DNA from: Paenibacillus lentus
GTDB lineage: Bacteria; Bacillota; Bacilli; Paenibacillales; Paenibacillaceae
Length of the DNA: 64,000 nucleotides
Assembly: GCF_003931855.1 (NCBI RefSeq)
Contig: NZ_CP034248.1
Span: forward strand, 2,294,001-2,358,000
Direction: 5' to 3'
Below, piece by piece: positions 11,905 to 21,264 of this stretch. The first letter of the stretch is position 1; every line of letters starts with the position of its first letter. The notes under the pieces are model-generated. The model was not told the origin of the DNA, did no database searches, and saw only the letters and a list, made by a program, of their open reading frames with translations. The position numbers were made by a program, and so were the translations under genes.

Positions 11905-12796
11905 TTTCAAGTGATTCCGTCAGTAGCGGCGAGCGAACGCGGAACAGCCTAAACCAGAGAGCTTGCTCTCTGGGGTTGTGGGACGTCTCACACGGAGTTA
12001 CAAAGGAACCGATTAGACGAACAGGTCTGGAAAGGCCGGCCATAGAAGGTAAAAGCCCTGTAATTGAAAGTCTGTTCCCTCCGAGACGGATCCCGAGTAG
12101 TGCGGGGCACGTGAAACCCCGTATGAATCTGCCAGGACCATCTGGTAAGGCTAAATACTCCCTAGCGACCGATAGTGAAGCAGTACCGTGAGGGAAAGGT
12201 GAAAAGCACCCCGGAAGGGGAGTGAAAAAGAACCTGAAACCGTGTGCTTACAAGAAGTCAGAGCCCTATGCGGAAACTTGTTTCCGCACGGGTGATGGCG
12301 TGCCTTTTGTAGAATGAACCGGCGAGTTACGTTCCCGTGCAAGGTTAAGGTGAAGAGCCGAAGCCGCAGCGAAAGCGAGTCTGAATAGGGCGATTTAGTA
12401 CGTGGACGTAGACCCGAAACCGGGTGATCTACCCCTGTCCAGGGTGAAGGTGCGGTAACACGCACTGGAGGCCCGAACCCACGTATGTTGAAAAATGCGG
12501 GGATGAGGTGGGGGTAGCGGAGAAATACCAATCGAACTCGGAGATAGCTGGTTCTCCCCGAAATAGCTTTAGGGCTAGCCTCGGTGGGACAGTCGTGGAG
12601 GTAGAGCACTGATTGGGTGCGGGGCCCGCCAAGGGTTACCAAGCTCAGTCAAACTCCGAATGCCATAGACTGATTAACCGGGAGTCAGACAGTGAGTGCT
12701 AAGATCCATTGTCAAGAGGGAAACAGCCCAGACCATCAGCTAAGGTCCCCAAGTGTGTGTTAAGTGGGAAAGGATGTGGAGTTGCACAGACAACCA

Positions 12797-12858
<62 letters not shown>

Positions 12859-12907
12859 TCTGCGCCGAAAATGTAACGGGGCTAAACACACCACCGAAGC
12901 TATGGCT

Positions 12908-13050
12908 TGAATCGACTTCACTGCTTCTTTGAAGCGGTGGATACTACGAGACATTTTTGCCGAAAGCAACCTTTGAAATGGTTCATGGGTTTCGGCCAAA
13001 TGCTCCAGGGGTTAAACCGATCACTTCGAAGCTGGAGTGAAGTCGATTCA
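12908..13050 (+). other. Intervening sequence in 23S helix 45
   Basis: The conserved flanks are CACCGAAGCTATGGC on the left and GGGGTAGGGGAGCGTT on the right, which in E. coli border the short helix 45. Here that tip is replaced by 143 nt closed by a perfect 15-bp stem (TGAATCGACTTCACT at 12908-12922 pairing with 13036-13050), with a second hairpin (GCCGAAA / TTTCGGC) inside. Helix 45 is a known site for such insertions; RNase III usually removes them, leaving fragmented 23S rRNA. Cleavage here is inferred. Confidence 0.85.
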
Positions 13051-13757
13051 GGGGTAGGGGAGCGTTGTATGTGGATTGAAGTTGGACCGGGAGGACTGGT
13101 GGACTGCATACAAGTGAGAATGCCGGTATGAGTAACGAAAAGATCAGTGAGAATCTGATCCGCCGAAAGCCCAAGGTTTCCTGAGGAAGGTTCGTCCGCT
13201 CAGGGTAAGTCGGGACCTAAGGCGAGGCCGAAAGGCGTAGTCGAAGGACAACAGGTTGAAATTCCTGTACCACCGTAATCCGTTATGAGCGATGGGGTGA
13301 CGCAGTAGGGTAGTGACGCGAGCTGATGGATGCTCGTCCAAGCAGTGAGGCTGATGTGTAGGCAAATCCGCACATCGTTAAGGCTGGGCTGTGATGGGGA
13401 GGGAAAATTTACAGTACCGAAGGTCATGATCTCACACTGCCGAGAAAAGCCTCTAGCCAGGAGAAGGTGCCCGTACCGCAAACCGACACAGGTAGGCGAG
13501 AAGAGAATTCTAAGGCGCGCGGAAGAACTCTCGTTAAGGAACTCGGCAAAATGACCCCGTAACTTTGGGAGAAGGGGTGCCCCGGTAGTGTGAATAGCAC
13601 GAGGGGGCCGCAGTGAAAAGGCCCAAGCGACTGTTTAGCAAAAACACAGGTCTGTGCGAAGCCGTAAGGCGAAGTATACGGGCTGACGCCTGCCCGGTGC
13701 TGGAAGGTTAAGGGGAGCGGTTAGGGAGCAATCCCGAAGCTGTGAACCGAAGCCCCA

Positions 13758-13808
<51 letters not shown>

Positions 13809-14091
13809 AGGTAAATTCTGACCCGCACGAATGGCGTAACGACTTGGGCGCTGTCTCAACGAGAGATCCGGTGAAATTTTAATACCTGTGAAGATGCAGG
13901 TTACCCGCGACAAGACGGAAAGACCCCATGGAGCTTTACTACAGCTTGATATTGAACTTTGATGCGATTTGTACAGGATAGGTGGGAGCCTGGGAATCCG
14001 GAGCGCCAGCTTCGGTGGAGGCATCGTTGGGATACCACCCTGATCGTATCGAAGTTCTAACCTAGGACCGTGATCCGGTTCGGGGACAGTG

Positions 14092-14146
<55 letters not shown>

Positions 14147-14335
14147 CAAGGTTCCCTCAGAATGGTTGGAAATCATTCGTAGAGTGCAAAGGCAAAAGGG
14201 AGCTTGACTGCGAGACTGACAAGTCGAGCAGGGACGAAAGTCGGGCTTAGTGATCCGGTGGTACCGCATGGAAGGGCCATCGCTCAACGGATAAAAGCTA
14301 CCCTGGGGATAACAGGCTTATCTCCCCCAAGAGTC

Positions 14336-14477
<142 letters not shown>

Positions 14478-14503
14478 TGTCGTGGGCGTAGGAAATTTGA
14501 GAG

Positions 14504-14538
<35 letters not shown>

Positions 14539-14884
14539 CACCGCTGGTGCACCAGTTGTTCCGCCAGGAGCATAGCTGGGTAGCTACGTGCGGATGGGAT
14601 AAACGCTGAAAGCATCTAAGCGTGAAGCCCTCCTCAAGATGAGATTTCCCAATTTAGTAAGACCCCTTGAAGACGACGAGGTTGATAGGCCTGAGGTGGA
14701 AGTGCAGCAATGTATGGAGCTGACAGGTACTAATCGGTCGAGGGCTTATCCAAAATACTACCCGCAAAGTGACGTGAAGCTGACGAAGCTTAGCCGATTA
14801 CTTTGGCGGGGCCCGGAAGAGATGAAGGGCAGACGCAAATGAAGTTTCGTATCCAGTTTTCAGGTGATCAAACATCTGAACTCG

Positions 14885-15001
14885 TTTGGTGGCAATGGCG
14901 GAGGGGTTCCACACGTACCCATCTCGAACACGACCGTTAAGCCCTCCAGCGCCGATGGTACTTGGACCGCAGGGTCCTGGGAGAGTAGGACGTCGCCAAG
15001 C
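14885..15001 (+). rRNA. 5S ribosomal RNA
   Basis: About 117 nt from TTTGGTGGCAATGGCGGAGG to CGTCGCCAAGC, with matching ends and the conserved CCCATCTCGAACACGACCGTTAAG-type loop region. About 130 bp after 23S. Confidence 0.95.
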
Positions 15002-15007
15002 GGATGT

Positions 15008-15083
15008 TCCCTGATAGCTCAGTCGGTAGAGCACTCGACTGTTAATCGAGTTGTCACAGGTTCGAGTCCTGTTCGGGGAGCCA
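15008..15083 (+). tRNA. tRNA-Asn (GTT)
   Basis: Full cloverleaf; acceptor TCCCTGA pairs with TCGGGGA, anticodon loop CTGTTAA, encoded CCA. Confidence 0.95.
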
Positions 15084-15086
15084 TAT

Positions 15087-15161
15087 GGCCCGTTGGTCAA
15101 GGGGTTAAGACACCTCCCTTTCACGGAGGTAACAGGGGTTCGAATCCCCTACGGGTCACCA
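15087..15161 (+). tRNA. tRNA-Glu (TTC)
   Basis: Acceptor GGCCCGT pairs with ACGGGTC, anticodon TTC in CCTTTCACG, encoded CCA. Confidence 0.95.
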
Positions 15162-15181
15162 CCTTCTTTAACATGCTTCAT

Positions 15182-15227
15182 AGGGGTGAGAACTCCCAAT
15201 AAGGGGTTCGTCGGAGCTTCAGCTTCG
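15182..15227 (+). repeat. Inter-tRNA spacer repeat, copy 1
   Basis: GGGGTGAGAACTCCC...GGGGTTCGTCG...GCTTCAG, a near copy of 15598-15637. It contains a tRNA-like GGTTCG stretch but no cloverleaf. Confidence 0.55.
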
Positions 15228-15262
15228 GTAGGAATACATCGCAGTCTCGAACGGAGAGAGAG

Positions 15263-15281
15263 TATCCCCTACGGGTCACCA
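15263..15281 (+). pseudogene. Duplicated 3' end of tRNA-Glu
   Basis: The last ~18 bases of tRNA-Glu including CCA, plus the following spacer, recur here without a 5' half. A relic of tRNA duplication or recombination in the cluster. Confidence 0.7.
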
Positions 15282-15321
15282 CTTTCTTTATTTGCTTTAG
15301 TACAGATACAGATTTACATAT

Positions 15322-15397
15322 GGAGGCTTAGCTCAGCTGGGAGAGCATCTGCCTTACAAGCAGAGGGTCAGCGGTTCGATCCCGTTAGCCTCCACCA
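15322..15397 (+). tRNA. tRNA-Val (TAC)
   Basis: Acceptor GGAGGCT / AGCCTCC, anticodon loop CTTACAA, encoded CCA. Confidence 0.95.
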
Positions 15398-15414
15398 TAT
15401 AACTTTATAACTGA

Positions 15415-15488
<74 letters not shown>

Positions 15489-15504
15489 TTGTATTACCTA
15501 GTGT

Positions 15505-15581
15505 GGAGCCGTGGTGTAGAGGCCTAACATGCCTGCCTGTCACGCAGGAGACCGCGGGTTCGAATCCCGTCGGCTCCGCCA
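15505..15581 (+). tRNA. tRNA-Asp (GTC)
   Basis: Acceptor GGAGCCG / CGGCTCC, anticodon loop CTGTCAC, encoded CCA. Confidence 0.95.
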
Positions 15582-15597
15582 TTAATTTCCTCGAATA

Positions 15598-15637
15598 AGG
15601 GGTGAGAACCCGTCAAGGGTTCGTCGAAGCATCAGTA
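15598..15637 (+). repeat. Inter-tRNA spacer repeat, copy 2
   Basis: GGGGTGAGAACCCG...AGGGTTCGTCGAAGCATCAG, matching the block at 15182-15227 with a few changes. Confidence 0.55.
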
Positions 15638-15644
15638 TTATTTT

Positions 15645-15717
15645 GAGCCATTAGCTCAGTTGGTAGAGCACCTGACTTTTAATCAGGGTGTCGAAGGTTC
15701 GAGTCCTTCATGGCTCA
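15645..15717 (+). tRNA. tRNA-Lys (TTT)
   Basis: Acceptor GAGCCAT / ATGGCTC, anticodon loop CTTTTAA. CCA is not encoded. Confidence 0.95.
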
Positions 15718-15729
15718 CTTTTAAAAGTT

Positions 15730-15814
15730 GCGCGTGTGGCGGAATTGGCAGACGCACTAGACTTAGGATCTAGCGTCTTCGGATGTGGGGGTTCAAGTCC
15801 CTCCACGCGCACCA
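15730..15814 (+). tRNA. tRNA-Leu (TAG)
   Basis: Class II tRNA with long variable arm; acceptor GCGCGTG / CACGCGC, anticodon loop CTTAGGA, encoded CCA. Confidence 0.95.
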
Positions 15815-15819
15815 AGGAT

Positions 15820-15894
15820 GCGGACGTGGCTCAGCGGTAGAGCATCGCCTTGCCAAGGCGAGGGTCGCGGGTTCGATTCCCGTCGTCCGCTCCA
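15820..15894 (+). tRNA. tRNA-Gly (GCC)
   Basis: Acceptor GCGGACG / CGTCCGC, anticodon loop TTGCCAA, encoded CCA. Confidence 0.95.
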
Positions 15895-15903
15895 TATAGA
15901 TAT

Positions 15904-15980
15904 GCGCCCTTAGCTCAGCTGGATAGAGCGTTTGACTACGAATCAAAAGGTCGGGAGTTCGAATCTCTCAGGGCGTGCCA
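15904..15980 (+). tRNA. tRNA-Arg (ACG)
   Basis: Acceptor GCGCCCT / AGGGCGT, anticodon loop CTACGAA, encoded CCA. A34 is expected to be deaminated to inosine. Confidence 0.95.
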
Positions 15981-16006
15981 CTTTTTAATTAGGTAATTAG
16001 TAATAT

Positions 16007-16090
16007 GCCGGTGTGGCGGAATGGCAGACGCGTTCGACTCAAAATCGAATGGGGAGACCCGTGGAGGTTCGAGTCCTCTCACCGGTACCA
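16007..16090 (+). tRNA. tRNA-Leu (CAA)
   Basis: Class II tRNA; acceptor GCCGGTG / CACCGGT, anticodon loop CTCAAAA, encoded CCA. Last tRNA of the cluster. Confidence 0.93.
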
Positions 16091-16102
16091 ACTATGAAAT
16101 TT

Positions 16103-16136
16103 AGCTCTTGGGATCAGTAATCCTAAGGGCTTTTTT
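16103..16136 (+). terminator. Terminator of the rRNA-tRNA operon
   Basis: 12-bp stem AGCTCTTGGGAT / ATCCTAAGGGCT with two wobble pairs, loop CAGTA, then TTTTTT. Confidence 0.92.
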
Positions 16137-16266
16137 AATGTTCAGGATATTATGGGATTGGCAGGAACAGTACGACATCGAGCTGTTTAGAAGAGATATT
16201 CGGGATCAACCTAAAAGTATAGTTCGGTGAAAAACACAAATTTTTGGAAAACGATCTCGATAAAAA

Positions 16267-16303
16267 CAAAGCAAGCGAACCTAGAGATAGTCCGCTTGCT
16301 TTG
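16267..16303 (-). terminator. Terminator of a broken minus-strand gene
   Basis: Read on the minus strand, CAAAGCAAGCGGA pairs with TTCGCTTGCTTTG and runs into TTTTT. It sits just after the remnant ending at 16317. Confidence 0.7.
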
Positions 16304-16316
16304 CTCTTCCTGCCCT

Positions 16317-16545
16317 TCACCACCATTTGTAACCGTTCTTCTGATCCGAGTTCTTTTCATGATCGCGATTCCGAAAAATTCGTCTTCTCTCGCGATCGTT
16401 GGGTCATACCAGTCAGCTTTGGCTTTTGCCCATTCCACCCACTTCATCAACTTGGGATCGAGGTTTCCGGATGCCTCCACTGCGGGTAGCGGTCTCCGTT
16501 AAGGACGCAAAATCGATGAGTAACAAGTCGTTGCGCATGTTACAG
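16317..16545 (-). pseudogene. Broken gene of unknown function, 3' end only
   Basis: Three minus-strand frames join into one protein-like C-terminus: a first part with LNGDRYPQWRHPE, a second with PKLMKWVEWAKAKADWYDP and IAREDEFFG, and a third with NRDHEKNSDQKNGYKWW and a TGA stop (16317-16319), followed by a terminator. Two frameshifts separate the parts and no N-terminus is present. The Trp- and charge-rich sequence is not one I recognise. It is the first item of the accessory region after the tRNA cluster. Confidence 0.55.
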
Positions 16546-16591
16546 TGATTTCCAACTATAATAAAATGAGAATAATAGGGGGGATACTGAT

Positions 16592-16909
16592 TTGAGGAAA
16601 AAAATTCTGATTTTTGGTTTAATATTTGTTTTTCTGGTCATTGGTGGTATTTTTGCTAGTTTGCAAATTAAATATAAATCACTTGAAAAGAGCTTGAAGA
16701 ACTATTTAATCTCAGAACAAGGCTACTCTGAATCTGATATTCTTAGTGTTAAAGCAAAACTTAGTAAAATGCCCCAATTCCCGGTCTATGTAAGATTTGC
16801 TGATGATCCTGATACAGTTTATATTTTTACTGATAGGGGGGCGTCTGATTGGACTCAAGTAGATCCCTCAACACCTCAACGATTAAGAAAGGAAGTTAAT
16901 ATGAAATAA
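16592..16909 (+). CDS. DUF3139-type small membrane-anchored protein
   Basis: 105 residues: a basic start (RKK), one membrane helix (about 5-25, IFGLIFVFLVIGGIFASL), then a soluble domain facing outward with the pattern LISEQGYSESDI and VYVRFADDPDTVYIFTDR. This matches DUF3139, small proteins common in Bacillales with no known role. The TTG start follows AGGGGGG. It stands alone between debris on both sides. Confidence 0.7.
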   Translation: MRKKILIFGLIFVFLVIGGIFASLQIKYKSLEKSLKNYLISEQGYSESDILSVKAKLSKMPQFPVYVRFADDPDTVYIFTDRGASDWTQVDPSTPQRLRKEVNMK

Positions 16910-16910
16910 A

Positions 16911-16938
16911 TGAGTTCAATGTCGAACTCTTATTTTAT
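16911..16938 (+). terminator. Weak terminator after the DUF3139 gene
   Basis: TGAGTTC / GAACTC stem with a T-rich tail containing A interruptions. Weak. Confidence 0.4.
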
Positions 16939-17455
16939 TTAAAGGCTCAGAAAAATTACTAGATAACACATAACTCGTTCAAACCAATTTAAGCAACAAT
17001 AGACGGCTCAACCTGAAAATCGGCGCTTGACAAAATCAACCTAAATTCTAGCTATAGAGCCGGTGACGATTACATTCGATGAGAAGGAATTTTATAAAGC
17101 CATGTCTATAGATATTAAAAGTCGTGAGTAGCACCTTTAACCATACAGGGAAGGTGCTATTCTTTTTGTTTAGTATTTATTTGGAGTACAGTGGTAATCG
17201 AGCAAGAAGCTAGAGTGCAGCCTGTGTGGCGACAAAGATTACGGGAACTTGTTAAAAAAAACATCGATATCTTTTGCAGGAAAATCGACAGGTGATTTAA
17301 TCGGCTTAGTGCTATCTTTCAAACCCATAGGGTTTTGGGGCCGGTTTAGGGGAGGGACGGCGCTGCTGGGGCGGTTAAAATCGATCTTGATTTAAGGTTT
17401 TTTGTCGTTTATATTATAAAGCACGGTCGATCGAAGTAAGGATTTGGGAAGGTGA
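16939..17455 (+). other. Intergenic stretch with one orphan terminator
   Basis: No full gene. A 28-codon open end (17040-17127, ending KAMSIDIKSRE and TAG) runs into a perfect 9-bp terminator (TAGCACCTT / AAGGTGCTA, 17129-17159, T tract to 17169), which looks like the last bases of a lost gene. The rest up to the antiporter remnant shows nothing I can name. Confidence 0.5.
17129..17169 (+). terminator. Orphan intrinsic terminator
   Basis: Perfect 9-bp stem with a 13-nt loop and T-rich tail. No intact gene ends here. Confidence 0.75.
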
Positions 17456-18602
17456 ATGCAGTTTGTTCTTTACCTTATATTAATCGTTCTGTTTACTAAA
17501 ATAGTTGGGGATTTCACTGTATGGTTGGGTCAACCCGCAGTTCTAGGGAAATTGGTGGTAGGTATTATTTTAGGTCCGGCTGTGTTAGGCTGGGTACCTA
17601 ATAGTGAATTTATACATTATTTTTCGGAAATCGGGTTTCTTTTATAAATGTCTTTCGCCGGTTTGGAAACCGATATGAATCAACTGCGTGAAAATTGGAA
17701 ATCTGCATTACTGTTGCGGTTGGAGGCATTAACGTTCTTTTTTGGGGAGGTTACACAGTTGCGGAAGCTGTTGTTCTTGCCTCTGGTTACGCCATGTTTA
17801 TGGGGGGTGTGTTCAGTGCAACTTCTGTGAGCATATCCGTTCAGGTTTTAAAAGAAATGAATAGATTAGGCTCCCGTGAGAGTACTACTATATTGGGAGC
17901 TGCAGTAGTCGATGATGTCCTTGTGGTCATTCTCCTGGCGTTTATAATGAGCTTCTTAGGTACGGGAAATGATGTTTCGTTATGACTACTTATTGGAAAA
18001 AAGGTGTTATTTTTCGTGGGTGTATTCGTAGCGTGTTGGCTTCTGGTCCCTAGAATTCTAAAACCGCTAACAAAGCCCCATGTCACCGAGCCGCTAGTTT
18101 CAGGCGGGCTCGTTGTATGTTTTGCATTTGCTTATTTTTCCGATCTCATGGGAATGGCGGGAATTATCTGCAGGACTTTCAATTTCACGAACCTCTTATA
18201 AAGAAACGATAGAGACAAGAATTGAGCCGATCGCATATTCACTATTTGTACCGGTTTTCATTGTAAGTATTGGGCTTAATGTAACATTTGAAGGAGTAGG
18301 GCGGCAGGTTGGATTTTTGATTGTCTTAATCTTAAGTGCAGTAGTAACTAATTTTCTTGGGGCAGGCTTAGGGGCAGTACTTACCGGGTTTAATATCAGA
18401 TTATCGTTAGCTGTTGGATCTGGCATGATATCTAAAGGTGAGGTGGCACTAATTATTGTGGCTACCGGACTTCAGACTGGCTTATTGCTTCCAGAATACT
18501 GGTTATAGTAACTACGTTGATTGCTCCCCCATTGCTAAAAATTTGCTTTAGTATAGGCTCGGAGAGCAAGCTAACAGGTGACCAGCGTGGTCGAGGCTTA
18601 TA
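17456..18602 (+). pseudogene. Cation:proton antiporter (CPA2/Kef/NapA type), wrecked
   Basis: The pieces read as one membrane antiporter: LGQPAVLGKLVVGIILGPAVLG (start), AGLETDMNQL, GVFSATSVSIS, LGAAVVDDVLVVILLAF (the paired-Asp core), then GMISKGEVALIIVATG near the end. It is broken by an in-frame TAA at 17645 and TGA at 17983 and by frameshifts near 17695, 18175 and 18495. All four classes of damage are in conserved helices, so it cannot make a working transporter. The ATG at 17456 lies close behind GGGAAGGTGA. Confidence 0.9.
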
Positions 18603-18703
18603 GCAAAGAACCACCTGGTGCCAGCGTTAAAATAGAAGTGTTCAAGCTACTATGTATAGCGGTAACGGCAAGAGATAGTGGATTAAGGGCTAATCGAAAT
18701 GAT

Positions 18704-18900
18704 ATGTCACATACGAAGTGGATGTGTGAATATCATACCGTGTTCACCCCAAAGTATAGACGTAAAGCGATCTACAATCAATGCAAAGAGAGTACCCAGA
18801 AGCTTCCAAGGCAATTGTGTAATTTTACAAAGGAGCGGAGATTCTCGAAGGACATTTTATGTCGAGTCATATCCATATGCTGGTAAGCATTCGAACTTGA
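18704..18900 (+). pseudogene. IS200/IS605-type transposase TnpA remnant
   Basis: The first frame reads MSHTKWMCEYHTVFTPKYRR, the usual start of IS200 Y1 transposases. After a frameshift near 18830 it continues as EILEGHLMSSHIHMLVSI, with the HUH metal motif (HIH). The catalytic tyrosine half is absent, so the element is dead. Confidence 0.85.
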
Positions 18901-19049
18901 GCGAAATGAAAAAGTAGCGCTTTTCAGACGCTAGCCGGCAAAAAAGCCTTATAGGCCTTAGAGTGGAGCCAGCTATTCGCAGGCATTTTACGCCCAATTG
19001 ATGCGTCACGACTGGTATGGTATAGTCCGCCACCGTATCCGGCAACGGG

Positions 19050-19466
19050 GTGGGGGCAGTGAGCCGACCGATCCCGTTCACTCGCGTCGAAAACTGGTTA
19101 TTCGCCTTACCGGTTTGGAAATCGCAGTTGGAGTCAATGCGTGAACAGTTGTCACGTATCCCCCGGCTTACGCAAAAATTCGATTTGGCCTCGATCTACG
19201 GCAAGGGTCAGAAAAACGAAGCAATTTTAAACGAGATAAACCGCCGTTTACAATTGCAAAATGTAGAAATCCCTTTAATGGAACTGAGGATTGATGTGCT
19301 GGAAGCTGCGATTCACTCCTTGCATGAGGAAGATCAGCAATTTGTGGAAGAGCGTTACATGAGCTGTCTGCCTTCCAGGCTTGTCATGGAAAAGCTGGGC
19401 TTTACGCACGGCAGGTACTATAAGCGACGGAAACGATTGCTCTCAGCCACGTTTACCGTTTTGTAG
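19050..19466 (+). CDS. Phage-like helix-turn-helix protein (ArpU/RinA-like)
   Basis: Up to 138 residues; the first ~28 may not be coding, since an ATG at residue 29 (MREQLSRIPRL) is an equally good start and a different frame (19001-19144) also looks coding in places. The helical body has a long charged helix and a C-terminal sigma-70 region-4-like end (EERYMSCLPSRLVMEKLGF, HGRYYKRRKRLL), as in phage late-transcription regulators of the ArpU/RinA group. The product is probably a prophage relic. No ribosome site decides the start. Confidence 0.45.
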   Translation: MGAVSRPIPFTRVENWLFALPVWKSQLESMREQLSRIPRLTQKFDLASIYGKGQKNEAILNEINRRLQLQNVEIPLMELRIDVLEAAIHSLHEEDQQFVEERYMSCLPSRLVMEKLGFTHGRYYKRRKRLLSATFTVL

Positions 19467-19787
19467 GCGGAGAGGCTTTCATTTTATTCGTGGATGATAA
19501 AGAAGTGAATTCGGATGCGGATTCATTCATCGGACGATTCCGAGGAATAAGGTCAGGTCAATTGAAGGTCACAAAATGATCAGGAAAAGGGACAAAACAA
19601 GGTCATTTAATCCTGTTAATCTGATAGTGTCAAAAAGGTGTGAACAGGCTCCCGGGCATCCCGGATGCCTGTCTTTTTCATTTTCAAGACTGATCGGGAT
19701 CACCGCTCGTTCCTGAAGGGAAAGGAGTGATGGATCCATCCAATATCTCGACAATTGAGGAGCGGAAGATCGAGGAGATGATATTAT
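19467..19787 (+). other. Intergenic phage-like stretch
   Basis: No full gene. A GC-rich imperfect hairpin with a T tail (about 19648-19677) may terminate the gene before it. The last 60 bp hold the start of a truncated gene (see 19730). Confidence 0.4.
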
Positions 19788-19807
19788 CCCCTTACGGTAG
19801 ACAGTGA
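19730..19807 (+). pseudogene. Gene start truncated by the IS3 element
   Basis: AAAGGAGTG is directly followed by an ATG and about 20 codons (MDPSNISTIEERKIEEMILS) before the frame enters the IS left end and stops. The strong ribosome site suggests a real gene whose remainder was lost, because the DNA right of the IS is unrelated. Confidence 0.45.
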
Positions 19808-19862
19808 AAAAAGAGTTCATGATATTATGAATTCAACACTGTAGACCGGAGGGGATTTTTCT

Positions 19863-20201
19863 ATGCCACCAAAGAAGGGTCAGAAGTTTAATCGATACGA
19901 CGAAGAAACGAAGCGAGAAGCCGTTCGTTTACGAATTGAAGAGCAATGGAGCTATACTCAGATCAAGGAAAAGTTGGGGATCAAAAGCGATGCTCAGATT
20001 GTAACTTGGGTACGCAAACATATGAATGGTGAATCGTTCAAGGATTATCGGGGGCGTTGGGCGAAAAAACACTTCAGCAGTCTCGAGGAAGAGAACGAGC
20101 ATCTGAAAGCGCAGGTCGAATATCTAAAAAAGCTCAATCCGAATCTACATGGGGAGGGAAGTTGGATAAGCAAGCCCGGTTTAGGACCATCGAAAAAATG
20201 A
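19863..20201 (+). CDS. IS3-family OrfA (DNA-binding subunit)
   Basis: 112 residues with an N-terminal helix-turn-helix (TKREAVRLRIEEQWSYTQI, then SDAQIVTWVRKHM) and a leucine-zipper-like helix (FSSLEEENEHLKAQVEYLKKL). It binds the IS ends. The ATG lies behind GGAGGGG. The A6G slip site falls inside the helix end, so a share of ribosomes moves into OrfB. Confidence 0.9.
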   Translation: MPPKKGQKFNRYDEETKREAVRLRIEEQWSYTQIKEKLGIKSDAQIVTWVRKHMNGESFKDYRGRWAKKHFSSLEEENEHLKAQVEYLKKLNPNLHGEGSWISKPGLGPSKK

Positions 20202-21016
20202 TTGGGAACCACTCGATAGTCATGCTGTGTAAGATTGCTGAAGTGTCTCGTGCCGGGTATTACAAGTGGAAAGCTGCTCTAAGTAACCAGCAACAACGTC
20301 AGGAGCGAGATGCTGATCTGAAGGAGCATATACTTGCCATTCACCGTTTGCGGCCCTATTTCGGTTACATCCGTATGTGTACGGCTTTACGTAGGGAAGG
20401 ATTGCTTGTTAACCGCAAGAAAGTCAGACGGCTTATGCGTGAGCTCGGGATCCGGTCAGTCATCCGCAAGAAGCGTCCAAATGCAGGGCGCAAGCCTTCT
20501 GTCGTGTTTGCTAATGTCTTGAACAGGGACTTTCAAGCATCTGCGCCATTTACCAAGCTAGTCACGGATATTACTTACGTACGGATCGGTCACGATTTCA
20601 CCTATTTGTCGACTGTAATGGATTTGCATAACAATGAGATTGTCGCTTGGGAACTCTCTGAGCGCAATGACTTGCAACTTGTGCTGGACACAGTAAAGCA
20701 ACTCGGTACTCGCAAGGATGCAGTCTTACATTCTGACCAAGGCTTCCAATACACGCACAAGGCTTACGAGACTCAGTTGCTCGCACAAGGGCTCCAGGGC
20801 AGCCACTCAAGGCGAGGCAACTGTTATGACAATGCCTGCATGGAGTCGTTTTTCTCCCATTTGAAGACCGAACAGCTGTACCTTAAACGTCCGAACGATC
20901 AGCATTCAGCACGTCGTCTCATTGAGGAATATATTGAATTTTACAATCATGAGCGTTTCCAAAAAAAACTCGGCGACCGTTCTCCAGTTGAGTACCGGAA
21001 AGCGATCGCCGCATAA
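20057..21016 (+). CDS. IS3-family OrfB (DDE transposase domain)
   Basis: Retroviral-integrase-type catalytic part, normally made as OrfAB by -1 frameshifting at 20126-20132. The frame is open from 20057 but meaningful sequence starts near KKAQSESTWG. HTH_21-like segment (YKWKAAL...GYIRMCTAL), then the DDE triad: D in VTDITYV, D in LHSDQGFQY, E in MESFFSHLKTE. The C-terminal YNHERFQKKLGDRSPVEYR is typical. All catalytic residues are present. Confidence 0.92.
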   Translation: MGEKTLQQSRGRERASESAGRISKKAQSESTWGGKLDKQARFRTIEKMIGNHSIVMLCKIAEVSRAGYYKWKAALSNQQQRQERDADLKEHILAIHRLRPYFGYIRMCTALRREGLLVNRKKVRRLMRELGIRSVIRKKRPNAGRKPSVVFANVLNRDFQASAPFTKLVTDITYVRIGHDFTYLSTVMDLHNNEIVAWELSERNDLQLVLDTVKQLGTRKDAVLHSDQGFQYTHKAYETQLLAQGLQGSHSRRGNCYDNACMESFFSHLKTEQLYLKRPNDQHSARRLIEEYIEFYNHERFQKKLGDRSPVEYRKAIAA

Positions 21017-21060
21017 ATTGATCCTCTTTTTTTACTGTCTACTTGACAGGGGTAAGACCA

Positions 21061-21264
21061 GTTATCACTGAATTTTATTCTTTTATTGGATTATTTACGA
21101 GTACGTCAAATACCCTAAAAGCTTTATATCCTATTACAGCTGTATTTACCATTTCTGGCTACTATGACGCATCGACAAGTCAAGTTATGCTTAGTTGCAT
21201 TAGTTTACTGTTTTGCGTAGGGCTTGCCGCAGTAATACTTGCTGGCATGAACAAATGCAAATGA
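21061..21264 (+). pseudogene. 3' fragment of a LanG-type permease (repeat C, left copy)
   Basis: Encodes the last 67 residues of the permease at 27864-28592, starting at VITEFYSFIGLF. Over 21061-21269 versus 28389-28597 I count two base differences. The fragment abuts the IS3 right end and has no start. Confidence 0.9.

Larger units (their letters stand above)
19788..21052 (+). mobile_element. Intact IS3-family insertion sequence
   Basis: About 1.26 kb. Terminal inverted repeats 19797-19815 and 21024-21042 match at 18 of 19 positions (GTAGACAGTRAAAAAAGAG); just outside, CCCCT on the left mirrors AGGGG on the right. OrfA and OrfB overlap in the -1 frame, and an A AAA AAG slippery heptamer at 20126-20132 fits programmed frameshifting to the OrfAB transposase. 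No clear target duplication is seen, so flanks were probably rearranged after insertion. It separates a phage-like stretch from a fragment of a LanG permease. Confidence 0.88.
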
